A DNA stretch of 64,000 bases from NCBI GenBank assembly GCA_036426205.1, contig CM071568.1, positions 36,381,499 through 36,445,498 on the forward strand, read 5' to 3'. The first letter of the stretch is position 1. Every line of letters starts with the position of its first letter. The stretch comes from Ascaphus truei (taxonomy: Eukaryota > Chordata > Amphibia > Anura > Ascaphidae). The translations under genes were made by a program, and so were the position numbers. This document shows, piece by piece, positions 32,485 to 44,075 of this stretch. The notes beneath the pieces were generated by a model that searched no databases, had not been told where the DNA came from, and saw only the letters and a program-made list of their open reading frames with translations.

Positions 32485-34273
32485 CTGAGAGCCAGGGCCG
32501 CCAACAGTGGGGGAGAAAGGGTACTGGCGTCCCGAACCCCGTGGGTCAGGGGGCCTGGCCGCCCGGGCCCCCTGCGCGGCTGGGCGCCAGTTAATTAAAT
32601 ACATTTAAAAAAATAAAAAAAAGTTTTAAAAAATGGCGGCGATTCCCCCGCGGTCCCAGCGCGCATGCACAGGGCCCGCTCCCCCCGCTCCCAATGTGGG
32701 ACGGAAGGGGAAGTACCAGCTCCTCCTGCGGCCCCACCCCGCTCCCAACGTGGGACGGAGGGGGAAGTGCCAGCTCCTCCTGCGGCCTGCTTGCTCCCGC
32801 GGTCAGCTTCCCGTACTCCCCCCGAGCCCACCTCCCGTGGCCCCCCCACCCCGGAGCCCAACTCCCATTACCCCCCCCCCCGAGCCCACCTCCCGTTCCC
32901 CCAAGCCCACCTCCCCTCCCGGGCAGCTACTGCAGGGATATCAGGGGCAGGAGGGGAAAGAGTCCGGTGGAAAGCTGCACCCACCCGGTCAAGGTAAGTC
33001 ACTGTCACCCACTGTTACCCACCCAGTCACTGTCACCCAGTCACTGTCACCCACCCAGTCACTGTCACCCACCCAGTCACTGTCTCCCTCTCACCCAGTC
33101 ACTCTCACCCTGTCACTCTCTCCCACCCAGTCACTGTCACCCATTCAGTCTGCCACCCACCAAGTCACTGTCACCCACATAGTTACTTTTACCCACCCAC
33201 TGTCACCCACCCAGTCACTGTCTCCCATCCACCCACCTAGTCATTGTCACCCTCCCACCCACCTAGTCACTGTCAAAGTCACTGTCAAAGTCACTGTCAC
33301 CTTCCCAGTCACTGTCAAGGTCACTGTCACCCAGTCACCGACACCCAGTCACTGTCACCCAGTCACTGTCACGCAGTCACTGTCACCCAGTCAATGTCTC
33401 TCACCACCCAGTCAGTGTCTCCCACCCACCCAATCAGTGTCTCCCACCCACCCAGTCACTGTCATCCACCAACCCACTGTCAAGGAGTCACTGTCATCCA
33501 CCCACCCAGTCACTGTCATCCACCCACCCACCCAGTCACTGTAATTCACCCACCCAGTCACTGTCATTCACCCACCCAGTCACTGTCATTCACCCACCCA
33601 CCCAGTCACTGTCTCCCAGTCACCAAGTCACTGTCTCCTACCCACCAAGTCACTGTCACCCAATCACTGTATCCCACCCACCCATCGTGATTCACCCACC
33701 TACCCACAGTCAACATTGACCCACCCACTGTCATTTACCCACCCACCCACTGACATTGACCCACCTACCCACTGTCATTCACCCACTCACCCACTGTCAT
33801 TCCCCCACCATCATTCACCCACCCACCCACCGTCATTCACCCACCCACCGTCAATCACTCGCCCACCCACCGTAAATCACCCGCCCACCCACCCACCGTC
33901 AATCACCCGCCCACCCACTGTCAATCACCCACCCACCGTCATTCCCTCACCCACCATCATTCACCCACCCACCGTCATTCACCCAACTGTCATTCTACTG
34001 TCATTCACCCACCCAATTATCCACCCATCCACTCACCCACCCATGCATACAGTCACATGTCTTTTGTTGAAAATATAAAAATAAATAGGTGCATTGTAAT
34101 GTTTTTTTCTGTATCACAATAAGAAAACAGTTAAGTAAAAGTTGCACGCTAAAATATATTTTTTTGTGGTAGGTGCGCTATGGGTTCGGGGGGGGGGTAC
34201 GCTATGGGTTCGTTACCTGCTCCTTTCATTTGTCCCGGGCTCCATGATTTCTGTTGGTGGCCCTGCTGAGAGC
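32485..34273. mobile_element. hAT-type non-autonomous transposon with 8-bp TSD
   Basis: The 8-mer ctgagagc occurs at 32485-32492 and at 34266-34273. Directly inside are the termini cagggccgccaacag (32493) and, read from the other strand, cagggccaccaacag (from 34265), matching at 14 of 15. An 8-bp duplication and CAGGG ends define hAT. The 1.77-kb body carries no transposase. Its left third is GC-rich (CpG), most of the rest is a minisatellite and the last ~180 bp is unique. Confidence 0.88.
33000..34050 (+). repeat. Minisatellite (cactgtcacccacccagt)n inside the hAT element
   Basis: About 1.05 kb of degenerate units of cactgtcacccacccagt and shortened forms (cacccaccgtcatt). The plus strand is almost free of G. 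Unit length drifts from 18 to about 12-22 bases, and the motif changes gradually from cccagtcactgtca to cccaccgtcattca going right. The 303-codon frame at 32633 and its overlaps are translations of this array. Confidence 0.92.
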
Positions 34274-35085
34274 AGAACCATTATACATACTGACATACAT
34301 ACAGACACATTTAACCCATTCACCACATGTAGTTATTACATTACAAAAACTCTGGCCCCCTCTATTAGCAAAAAGACCCTCATAGTCCAGAATTCCATAT
34401 CACTGATAAGCCCTGCATCAGGACAGAACGACAACTGTGAAATTAAATGTTTTATATAAACTGTTCACCATTAAGATGTAGCAGCAAATAGCATATCTGT
34501 AACTAACGATACATAATGTAAATACACTTTTAAGAGCAATGCCTGATAGATATATAAATGTTTATTCTTGGTTTTAAAGATCCCGTGAAAAGGACATATG
34601 TTATAAATAATTGTATGAGCTGACCCCTAACCATCTGTACAGTGAAGGGGATGTGGACCTAGTACCTAAGCAGTACTGGCATAAGGCATGAAGCTGTTTT
34701 TGCAACACAACCCTTACTAAACCCCTCTTTTACTATAACAGAATCTTCTATTTCTGCTTTATGTTTATAGAATCAAAGCAAGGCAGTAAAGGAGCAACTT
34801 CTATGTTTGAGAGACGTGCATGCTTCACCCACGAATATATGCCATCCCTGACTCCACAATTACATGGTTGGGAATGGGACTATGGGCCATCGTGTTTCCA
34901 AGTCCTGTTTATATTTTGTTCGTTTTTGGTTTGACCCTCCCCCCCTATCCAAATCTGGTCAAGATGTGTCTATGTTTTTGCTTACCACCGGTTTTCAGTG
35001 AACGCACAACTTCTAAAATAGTAAGACCTTTTTCAGGACTATCTATACGCAGTATATAAAAATTATCCTAACTTAACTAAAATTA
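34274..35085. other. Non-coding stretch, possibly LINE 5' UTR
   Basis: No domain. The frame at 34820-35059 lies just before the LINE ORF2 start at 35090 and could be decayed ORF1 or UTR of that element. Confidence 0.25.
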
Positions 35086-35220
35086 TTAAATGTCGCTGAA
35101 AGTGCTATCCCATAATGTGAAGGGCCTGAATATGCCTGAATATGACTGAAAATAAAATCCCTGATTATTCTCCCCAATATATATAGCCATTTAGGCAAAT
35201 TTGAAACTTTGTCAGGATTT
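35086..35220 (+). pseudogene. Tx1/L1-like LINE ORF2, N-terminal scrap
   Basis: The plus strand reads MSLKVLSHNVKGLNMPEYD followed by a stop. LKVLSHNVKGLN is the opening strand of the APE-type endonuclease of this clade. A second part of a Tx1/L1-type ORF2 lies at 36305, with younger repeats between. Confidence 0.55.
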
Positions 35221-35339
35221 AGATAAACAGTCAGCCAGGATGTCTGCTCTCTTCCAAGGGATATGGGAGGCCTTACTGTCCCTAATTAAATGCCACTGTA
35301 CAACCACTAACTCTAGATTATTTAATGTCTTTTTGCAAA

Positions 35340-35560
35340 AAATACAGGTATATATATCTTTATTTATATTGCGCGACAGCGTACATAGCGCTTTAAAATA
35401 CACGTGACATAAAATTATAACATAATGGGAATAAACACTTCAGACAAAACAATAGGAAAAGTAGTCCTTGCCCCAAAGAGCTTACAATGTAACTGATAAG
35501 TGGGGAGAATTTACAGCTAAAGTAGGAGGGTGTTCTGGTAAGTGCGTCTACAAGGGGTCC
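35340..35560. repeat. Dispersed SINE/MITE-like repeat
   Basis: The phrases tatttatattgcgcgacagc, catagcgctttaaaatac and ccaaagagcttacaatgtaa form a layout common in amphibian and fish dispersed repeats, as I recall. I have no ends or TSD. Confidence 0.3.
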
Positions 35561-35759
35561 AGGTCAGTGCATATGAGATGTATATTAGTAAAATTGAGAA
35601 CTCATCAGCTAAACTTGTCTCCCTCAAAGCAAAGCACAAAAGCTCGCAATCCACATCACTATCTAAAGAGATTTGCTTTGTTTGTGTTGAACGGAACCTG
35701 ACCTTCCTGGATCATGCTGAACAGGTCTTGAGACAGACAAGACAGCATTTCCACTAAAA

Positions 35760-36295
35760 GGGTAATAAGCCTGGCACTAGCTTAGCCAAAAAACTAAGAA
35801 ACCAGCAATCCCTAAACCCCATTTAGACAAGGACAAGGGCAGTACAAAGGACTCGGGGTCATCCCTTTACGTTGGAGGAAAGGAGATTTCACCAGCAACA
35901 AATGAAAGGGTTCTTTACAGTAAGGGCAGTTATAATGTGGAATTCATTACTCATGGAGACTGTGATGGCAGATACAATAGATTTGTTCAAAAAAGGTTGG
36001 ACATCTTTTTAGAAAGGAAAGGTATAAGGGATATACCAAATAAGTAAACATGGGAATAATGTTGATACAGGGAGTAATCCGATTGCCAATTCTTGGAGTC
36101 AGGAAGGAATTTATTTTTCCCTTTATGAGATATCATTGAATGATATACTGTAACACTGGGGTTTTTTGTTTGCCTACCTCTGGATCAATAAGTAAGTATA
36201 GATAGAGGATAAAGTATCTGTTGTCTAAATTTAGCAAAGGTTGAACTTGATGGACGTATGTCTTTTTTCAACCTCATCTACTATGTAACATTTGA
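35760..36295 (+). repeat. CR1/L2-type LINE 3' end
   Basis: The stretch runs ggaaaggagatttcaccagc, then tgtggaattcattactcatg and ggttgaacttgatggacgta, and ends tctactatgtaac. That ending (tgatggac..atgtctttttcaacc...ctatgtaac) is the hallmark tail of CR1/L2-type LINEs in frogs and fish, from memory. There is no open frame. Confidence 0.55.
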
Positions 36296-36304
36296 TAAAA
36301 GAAT

Positions 36305-36724
36305 GACGTTCCCACTTATCACCCTACAGGCAATCTACAGGCATTGCATGATTACTATAGCACTTTATACCATGGGGAAATAAAGTACAGATCACAAATC
36401 AATGCCTCCTACTATTATGTCCATGCTTTGCAGCCTCGCTCCTCCCACAGCTTAGTATTGAAGCCTGAAACTCACTTAATGAACCCATTACAACAAAAGA
36501 AATAGGCCTAGCAATTAAGTCTCTTAAAATATCTAAGGTGCCCCAGACCTGACGGTTTCACTGGCTTATAGTATAAAAAATCATCAAGCATATTAAAACA
36601 GCATATAACTGATCTTTTTATCCGCCTCCTCAAAGAAGGAACTTTCTTTAAAGAAATAGCAATTATATCTCTAATCCCAAAACCAAATGAAGATCTATTA
36701 TACTGTAAAAACTACAGACCAATC
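36305..36724 (+). pseudogene. Tx1/L1-like LINE RT fragment
   Basis: With stops, the plus strand reads LAIKSLKISK.PRPDGFTGL, then KEIAIISLIPKPNEDLLYC, then KNYRPI. This aligns with the same stretch of the intact RT at 8.07-8.3 kb (AIKELKPSKAPGPDGF, SLIHKPGKDPLNCKSYRPI), but it is a different, much older family. It stops exactly where the LTR fragment at 36725 begins. Confidence 0.75.
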
Positions 36725-36910
36725 TGTCACAGAAGACCAGGTTATTTACACCTTTTTACCAGGATCATTCATTGAGCAAAACAAGGTAATGAAATAAATT
36801 GTTGTTTATTCTGCATAAATTCACTTACACACAATGATACACAAAATACAGACAAAAATACACACACTTTGGAACTGGGGTAGAAAACTAGACTTTCCTG
36901 GGTGCAGGGA
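36725..36910 (-). repeat. LTR-end fragment (family A, copy 3)
   Basis: It starts tgtcacagaagaccagg inside the RT fragment and carries gtttattctgcat (minus-strand AATAAA), matching the copies at 223 and 3131. It interrupts the LINE, so it is younger than that LINE. Confidence 0.45.
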
Positions 36911-37547
36911 ACTCTGTGGGAGAGAAATGGAGAGAGAATCCGGCGCTACTGCAGACGGCAAAAAATCCAGGCAAAATCCGGTATGTGTATATGAAATGGC
37001 TTTATTCCGACATGGCACACACAAAGAACACAGGCTACACCTCATCCTCCCCCTCAACGCGTTTCACGCTATGGAGCAGTGCTTCGCCCTGAAGTGGGGA
37101 GGTGAGGTCTGAACCAAACATTTAAATAAAAAAGCCTGCGAACAGCAGACTGATTCACCCGACGTCATCCACATGCACCTGTGTGACTAAATGTATAGTT
37201 AAGTAGTCCACAGAGATACTCACAATACGTAATAAAAATACTTATTCAAGTATAGATTCAATTATCATGCTTATAATGTGAGAGATATAGAGATATACAT
37301 AAGTATCTATATTACTTAGACTATCTAAAGGTGCAGTGTTTGACTAGGGTATGTTAAAGTCATAGCAACATAATCTAGAGGCTAGCAGATAGAAATACTA
37401 ACAACAGTGATACAAAGTAAATTCAATTCAAATTCTAAATAAAGTTAAACCGTAATGAATTGGCAACTATATATAACTAAATCTTGATGTTGAATAATTG
37501 GGACAAGAAATAAAGTATTGAATCATAACTGTTGGGTCAAAGGAAGA

Positions 37548-37760
37548 AACAAGTAGAAAGGAAGGGGGGTGGAAAAAAGTAGAGAGGAGGGGGGGAATGG
37601 GGAAGGAAGGGAAATGAAAAGGGGGGAAAGGGAAAGATGAAGGGGAGAAAGAGATAAGAATGCTGAAAATGAGGGGGGGAAAAGAAAAGAAGAAAAGGAA
37701 AGGAGAGAAAAAAAGAAACAGAAACCAGAAAAAGAAAGAAAAAGAAATAGCGGGCATAAG
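37548..37760. repeat. Purine-rich low-complexity run
   Basis: Almost pure A/G on the + strand. The Phe/Ser/Pro-rich minus-strand frames are its translation. Confidence 0.9.
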
Positions 37761-37879
37761 CAATGAAACAATCATGTTAAATACCCCAATAAAAAATGGA
37801 GGAATATAGCAATTGGAACATAATGTAACACAACAAGAGGCAATTAATTAAAGAGGCAATTAATAAAAGAGGCAATTTA

Positions 37880-38597
37880 TAAAAAACATCTCAAGTCTCA
37901 TTCTGTGTTTAGTCCATTGGGTTGCAGTGTATTTTAACGCAAAAATCCAATGAGCTTCTCGCTGATGTAAAGTTTTATCACTATCTCCTGTACGAGAAGG
38001 TAAGGGAATATGTTCCAGTGCTATGCATTGGAGAGATCCCACTGAATCCAATGGACAGGTATTGAAATGCTTTGATACTGGATGCAGCATGTCTTTATTT
38101 CATATCAGTCTCGGGTGCTCTAAGATGCGAATATTGAGCACCGTACTAGTGAGGCCGACATATTGTTTGCTGCACCGACAGATCAATAAATAGATTACGG
38201 ACTCGGATTGGCAAGACAAGAATGATCTTATCTTGAACTTGCATGTCCCATCCCGGTTGGAGAAGTGTGTTGATTTGTTGATATTGGGACAGATCTTACA
38301 TCGTCCACACCTGTAAGAACCTTGTAGTTTGGGAAAAAATGATGACATGGTTCTATGGGACTTATTGGGCCGTAACATGCTCGGTGATAAAATATTCCCC
38401 AAGGTAGCCGCTTTGCGGAATACAATTCGAGGGCCGGGGCTAACCATTTTTCGAATCATGGGGTCCAAAGATAATGGGCCCCAATGTTTCTTAATAATGG
38501 ATTTGATTGCCCCAGCCTGCTCACTGTATCCTGTAATAAAGTAGGGCGCATCGGCACTCTCAGCAGAACCAGTCTGCCTGGCATGGCTCCTATCCAT
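37880..38597 (-). pseudogene. PLE GIY-YIG endonuclease domain (copy 2, frameshifted)
   Basis: Frame 38597-38100 reads IIKKHWGPLSLDP, then GPRIVFRKAATLGNIL, then the Cys cluster YRCGRCKICPN, then VIYLLICRCSKQYVGLTS, which is the GIY-YIG strand pair (here VIY...QYVG), and IRILEHPRLI. It stops there. The end continues in another frame at 38090-37880 (HFNTCPLDSVGSLQCIALEH, REAHWIFALKY). The domain would nick the target for PLE insertion. Confidence 0.75.
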
Positions 38598-38640
38598 GGT
38601 TCATCGGCTCTATGGGAGAGTTTTACCCTAACCGGGACAT

Positions 38641-39052
38641 GGTCCGGAATCTCCTGGAACCCATATCGGCATAATATTCCACACGCCACCGCTACATTCT
38701 CTTCTGAGAACTTGCTCCCTCCTGACCATGAGTTAGTCCAAATATCCTGGAATTCAAATCAGCATAAAATCTCAGCCACGACCACTACGTTTGATTCTGA
38801 GAACTTGGGTGCAAAATGCTGGACTTAGACTCTGGCGGGCAGGGTTTTCAGGCTCAAAGTTGAAGCCTGTTGCTCTGCTAGTCCCACAGAAGCAACATTG
38901 AAAATCTCACCCATGCTCTTACTACCGGAGACTGTGAATCTGATTGGCTCATCAGTTATTATAGTAATAGGGCTGAATCAGACACTCAAACTGCGCGCCT
39001 CTCATAGGTAATCGCGGGGGGTTTATTTAATGTTAAACATTACAGAAATGTA
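38641..39052. other. Non-coding stretch
   Basis: Nothing recognised. It may continue PLE copy 2 upstream, but no motif is readable. Confidence 0.3.
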
Positions 39053-39291
39053 TCAGGGGGTCCCCGGAGCAGAACCACATTGATTTCAGGTCCGGGGACA
39101 CCCTGCTTCCCGAGATACCGGCCCTGCTATGGGGTGTCAGTTTCTCCTATGCATGTAAATGCCCTCTGTCACATGACCGTGACATTTCAATGCATAGGAC
39201 ATACCGGCACCCCATAACGGGGCCTGTATCTCGGGAAGTAGGGGTTCCCCGGACATGAAATCACGCGGTTCTGCTCCGGAGACCCCCTTCT
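39053..39291. mobile_element. Palindromic (foldback) MITE, whole copy
   Basis: The left arm (39055-39154: ggggtccccggagcagaacc ... cctatgcatg) returns inverted at about 39189-39288 (caatgcatagg ... ttctgctccggagacccc), roughly 100 bp each with scattered mismatches, around a ~35-bp centre containing gtcacatgaccgtgac. A one-armed relative lies at 23245-23395 (ggggatctccggagctgaac ... gtcacgtgaccggg). Confidence 0.78.
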
Positions 39292-39765
39292 CAACTACAA
39301 TAGTAATAACACTTAAATGAAAATATTTTTATTTTGGTTGAGATTTGCGAAGGCTCTCTCTCTCTGCAGCAGAATCAACTCGTCGGGTGAGCCCTTTCGG
39401 GGGGCAGATCTCGGCACCGGCTACTGCCATCTGTTCAAATGTTGCTATCACTGGTATTCGGGCCTTTCTGCATACCGTGATAGCAACGCTGTCAAAAATG
39501 GTGAATTAGATTTTATGACAATTTGTTTTATAACTGCTTAGTGCATAGGCCTCTTAGAATGCGTTTGGTAGGGTACACTGGCGATATCTGTTTAAAACCC
39601 TCAACAGCTTTTGGCTTTGATGGAGTCTTCCTAATGATGGTAGTGGTGCTCGGTGTCTGAGCATCGGAATAATACCCGCCAAGACTGCTCCCTATCTGCC
39701 TCTGCACTTATTCACTGATTAAATTCTTATCACTATCACAAAACCGCTGATTATTCTCCCCAACT
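39292..39765. other. Non-coding stretch
   Basis: Nothing recognised. Confidence 0.35.
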
Positions 39766-40134
39766 TATATACACACACACACACACACACGAAATAAACA
39801 AAAATAGACACACAGGAGACAAACACACAAAACACATCACACAAAAAACACACACACAAACACAACACAAACACACACACACACACAACACACCACACAC
39901 ACCACCACATCACACACACACACACATACACACACACATAACAATACCAAGCATTAACACAACACACACAACCTCATACACACACAACATGCAACACACA
40001 CACCACACGCTACAACGCCACAACAAACAACACCAATGATACACCCCACGACACCATGCTATTACACTACAACACCAACACACACGCACACGACACGCAC
40101 CGCACGCACGCACGCAGCGCACGAGCATAAAGCA

Positions 40135-40174
<40 letters not shown>

Positions 40175-40245
40175 CACACACACACACACCCATGCATACA
40201 CACACACATCCATGCATACACACACACACACACACACACACAGTG
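39766..40245. repeat. CA/TG-rich microsatellite region
   Basis: About 480 bp dominated by (CA)n with interruptions. Cys/Val-rich frames on the minus strand are translations of it. Confidence 0.93.
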
Positions 40246-41052
40246 TGAGTGGTGCTTTAAATGTTGGTGGGCTGATGACATCACTCACCCCGTATCTCCG
40301 GAGCAGATCTCTTACGGCTGATGCCTCTCCTCAGGGTTCCCCTGAGCCGGTGTCAGCTCCGGAGGAACACAGGCACCTCACCCTCCCTCACGGTGCAATC
40401 TTCCTGCGGCTGTTGGTCGCGTTCGTGGGGGGGACGGGGGAGCCCCCTCCACACACAGTGGAGTAGGGGGAACCGCCAAGACTCGGCTCTCCAGCCTCCC
40501 CACTCCCTGCAGGCATGGGAGCGGGCCACATGGGAGCAGGGCAAGCATGGGAGCGGGCACGGGAGCGGGGCAGCACAGGGGAGCGGGGCAGCACAGGGGA
40601 GCGGGGCAGCACACGGGAGCGGGCACGGGAGCGGGGCAGCACACGGGAGCAGGCACTGGAGCGGGGCACCACACGGGAGCGGGGCAGCACACGGGAGCAG
40701 GCACGGGAGTGGGGCAGCTCAAGGGAGAGGGCACTGAAGCGGGGCAGCACACGAGAGCGGGAACCACCACCACCCCACTCACGTGCACAGCCGCGCAACA
40801 CAACCCCCCCCATCCCAGGTGGCGGACACCCCAGATCAGGAGGGGGAGGAGATCCAGGGAAGGGGCTAACCCAGCGCTGCCTGCCGGCCTTTTTCCCCGC
40901 GTTAACCCAATCAGGGAGGGGGATTATTTATTTATTTATTTAAAAAAAAAATTGGTGCGAGCAGGGGAATTCATAGAGCCGCAGCAACGGCTCGCCAGCA
41001 GCCTAAATCCACCCGCCACGGGCGAGTAGTTATAGTGAATTGTCGAACACTG
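40246..41052. mobile_element. GC-rich element ending in a hAT-like terminus
   Basis: The right end, read on the minus strand from 41052, is cagtgttcgacaattcac...actactcgcc, nearly the same as the left end at 46168 (cagtgttagacaaatcac...tctactcgcc). It abuts a TA microsatellite. The body is GC-rich with a tandem array. I cannot find the left end or a TSD. Confidence 0.45.
40510..40765 (+). repeat. Minisatellite of gggagcggggcagcaca units
   Basis: Degenerate units of gcacgggagcggggcagcac, about 17-34 bases, recur some twelve times. The plus strand is G-rich. The long frames here (Gly/Ala/Arg-rich) are repeat translations. Confidence 0.9.
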
Positions 41053-41056
41053 TATA

Positions 41057-41087
<31 letters not shown>

Positions 41088-41190
41088 TATTCTTATCTGT
41101 ATTATTTTTACTTTTATTTCTACAATCACCTTTTATTTTTATAGAGATATTATATTGTGATAGGTTGGCGCTAATATTTTTTCTCTTGTT

Positions 41191-41230
<40 letters not shown>

Positions 41231-41232
41231 TA
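41053..41232. repeat. Two (TA)n microsatellites
   Basis: TA runs at 41053-41080 and 41197-41224 flank a short AT-rich spacer. Confidence 0.9.
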
Positions 41233-41869
41233 TATAATAATATGATTCTTATTACTCAAACCAAGTTTTAAAGGATAAAAATTATGCACCATGGAAACGT
41301 GCAATTATAGTACTGTCTACTAATTAACTGAGTTGCAGGAGACAGAGGTGCCTACAGTAGGTATGTAGTATTATTACTGCTGTAACTCCATGGAGGCCCC
41401 ATCAAAAAGTCAACAAATTTTAATACAGTCAATTGTACAGAATTAGACCTGCTCCATTGAGGTTATTTTCTGACTAATGGAAAGCTGAGAAAAGTATCAT
41501 CTTTAGTAAAATATAACAAAGCTCTTTTTCTATTAAATATTGTGCTCTAAGCAGCATACTGTGTGTGTGCTTTCCGAAATCCCTGACCTGCCAATCTAAA
41601 CGGTGTCATGGGAGATCACTGACAATGTAATAATTGTGCTGGCTGAGAGAAGATGTGTTAAAGTCAGCATTATTATACTTCATACAACAAGTGGGCCTTC
41701 AATTTGCAGCAACTAAATGAGCTACTGTATATAAAATATGCATAGTATTATCACAGATGTTTCACAATACACATATGTAAATTTGCAGAAAACTATATTT
41801 TCAAATACAAAGGTATAATATAACGCATACCATTTTAATATAGGTATATATACTCTGTGTGTAATTAAA

Positions 41870-41877
<8 letters not shown>
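41233..41877. other. AT-rich intronic stretch
   Basis: Nothing recognised. Confidence 0.4.
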
Positions 41878-41904
<27 letters not shown>

Positions 41905-42339
41905 CACAGTCTTCTAGGGTTATTTAATACCAAAAACATGATCATGCAAATATTAAGCTGCTTAACTCAGCTCTGCCTGCTTTATTTTCATCCAGTAAGT
42001 ACTGCAGCTTAACATGTGTAGATTAGAGGTACTCAATACTTTCATTCAGCAGTTCACTCATTTCATTGTTCAGTATTTCCCCACTGTTATTTCAAGTAAA
42101 AAGAAACCAAACATATAAACAAAATCCTATCCCTTTCAGGATCTAACTACACATCAAAATCAGTCTCTCTAACAGCTGCTGGCCAACTAAACTGGTTCCC
42201 ACAGCTTAAACATGCTCTCTCATTTAGGGTCACCAAGATAAGCACAGTCTTTTAGCAACCACAGTAACCATTTGTTTTGTCTTATCTGTTTGGGGTGTCC
42301 AGGCAAATCCTCTGGTACTGTGATACGTGGAGAGGCCGC

Positions 42340-42366
<27 letters not shown>
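41878..42366 (-). repeat. LTR fragment (family B) between TG microsatellites
   Basis: 41905-42340 (cacagtcttctagggtta ... tcctctggtactgtgat) aligns along its length with 54450-54900 of the complete LTR at 54394, with many small indels. It lacks both LTR ends. On the left it joins a (TG)n run (41877-41901) and on the right another (42337-42366). The poly(A) signal (ctgctttattttc, minus AATAAA) sets the orientation. Confidence 0.7.
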
Positions 42367-42370
<4 letters not shown>

Positions 42371-42506
42371 TAAATCTATCAATTGTGCTATGTGCTGTAA
42401 TAAAAATTAATAAATATAACTAGTGTATTGATTGTGTTTATATATAGACACATATGTATAATAAATAAAATCTAACATTAATGATCATGTGATCATATAC
42501 TGTATG

Positions 42507-43288
42507 TGTAACGGTTTTACGGGCCCCCACCCAATCTCACATTGGCTCCTGTGGTCTACTGGCCCCATTACATGTCTGTGTGATGTGTGGTGCACCTGTT
42601 GGCAACAGGATTCCTGAATCTCCCGCTTGGTTGGTATGGGGAATATCACCATGACAGGCGTCTGAGGTAGTGGCTTAGAGTCTTACTCACATTTGGTTAC
42701 AGCGCCTCCACCCCCATCAGGATCTCTGCGGCAGCAGGGGAAGTATCTGATGGGAACTCCTTCTTGGTGCATCCTTCTGTGCAATAACTTCACTCTCACA
42801 CAGAAGGGATCTTTTGAACCAGGGCATCTTTAATGACATCTTCATGGACAGACTGCCCTTCATAGCGGTCATGCTTAGCCGCTCATCTTGTTGATGTACC
42901 CCCCTTCAGCAGGTTCCTCCTTTTTCAATAGAGTTGGTTTACCTCTCCCCTGAGGGAGATCACCATCTGTGCCAGGTCCCTGGACACATGGTGTAGTTAG
43001 CTTGCACTTGACTCTGACAGCCTTGAACTGCTGCAGACACTCCTTGTAAACACCACTAGAACGTAGACTCAACCACTAACTTTAGGAAGTTCTGTGTCTT
43101 ATATAGACTCCAGAAAGACCCACCCTTTGTGTCACTAACAGTGGACACAAAGCATGTTGTCACTTCCTTTGTTACATATGACACGTCACCAGGGTTTGAG
43201 GGCAAACCTTCATGATTGATGCTGGCAACCCTGCATACTTACCAGGCTTACTGCCAGCATGAGAAAGAGATGTACACCATTTTTTACA
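42507..43288 (-). repeat. Possible LTR (family C)
   Basis: The ends read tgtaacggtttta and cattttttaca, and the flanks are tatg and catg (3 of 4). The phrase acagcgcctccaccccca inside also occurs, in similar form, in the LTR-like block at 56.8 kb, and inverted in the solo LTR at 29203 (gtggaggcgctg). So it may be a distant relative in minus orientation. Confidence 0.4.
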
Positions 43289-43559
43289 CATGGCTACATA
43301 TGTTAACCAAATTGTGATGTATAAAAATGCACAATTATGTATATTTTAATAAAATAAACTATTAAATGTATCTCTAAATAAACTATACAAACTTAGAATG
43401 TGATTTATTTCAAATAAATATTCTATCTTGTGTTTGTGAATTTGTTGTATAATATGTTGAATGAACAGCACATTAGTTGAGAACCCCCATGAGAAAAAAC
43501 ACAGAGGGAATATGTCTAGCATGTTCAACCCTGACCTCTATTTCATGTCACTAGATGGA

Positions 43560-43993
43560 GGAAAATCGTGAATTCAAACAACAGTGCTGATGTCAATGCA
43601 ATCATTTAGACCATCTGGATTCATTGTATTGAGAACATATATCCAATATGTTTCTCTTAAACTTAAAAGTTTATGTCTGTCACCACTTAATTAAGTAGAT
43701 TTAATAGCTTCAATACGCATAACCACTAACGTGGCTGGCTCTTGATTATGTTTGAACTTGTAGTGATGACACAAACTATGTGTTTGTAGTCCATGTATTA
43801 TATGTCTTCGATGTTCAATGAACCGTGTACTTAAAGTACGTGTGGTCCTTCTAATATATTGAATGCCACACAGATTCATAATAGCATAAACTATAAAAGT
43901 TGATAAACCATCAATATGTCCTATCACTTGATGTGTAGATCTATTTGAGTGTGATGAAATAGTATCTGTTGTTTTCAAATGTTTTAAAAACAC
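43560..43993 (-). pseudogene. PLE GIY-YIG domain (copy 3, frameshifted)
   Basis: Frame 43993-43691 reads VYAIMNLCGIQYIRRTTRT then RFIEHRRHIIHG, the GIY-YIG core (VYAI...QYIRRT) and its helix. It continues in a second frame with a WIY...LN.CIDIST pattern near 43,640-43,580, which matches the end of PLE copy 1 (WIYSLDTLSPKGLNECIDTS). The Cys cluster upstream is absent. It is decayed and non-functional. Confidence 0.7.
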
Positions 43994-44075
43994 ACAGGAC
44001 CCCTATAAGCTCATATTGAACCCCCAAAATAACCACAACATATATATAAGCGCATAAGTGTCAAAGAGGAGTGCT
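43994..44075. other. Spacer between the PLE piece and the inverted repeats
   Basis: No signal. Confidence 0.3.

Larger units (their letters stand above)
37025..38640 (-). mobile_element. Penelope-like element, 3' part (copy 2)
   Basis: The minus strand holds a GIY-YIG endonuclease coding region (38597 to about 37880) followed by a 3' tail. At 37,066-37,047 the tail reads agcgtgaaacgcgttgaggg, sharing GAAACGCGT with the hammerhead region of the PLE at 54.0 kb. The tail also holds a purine run (37550-37750). No upstream RT part was recognised. Confidence 0.65.

Noticed and set aside
32633..33690. Open frames of 303 and 148 codons rich in Ser, Pro, Thr, His and Val
   Set aside because: They are translations of the cactgtcacccacccagt minisatellite; several frames stay open at once and no domain is present.
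33000..34050. CRISPR array
   Set aside because: No constant repeat with unique spacers; units drift, and the setting is a vertebrate genome.
36305..36724. The same LINE family as the intact element at 7.6 kb
   Set aside because: The readable residues differ at too many positions, and only the conserved RT motifs agree.
40378..41029. Overlapping frames of 138-160 codons on both strands
   Set aside because: GC-rich minisatellite without stops in many frames; no domain.
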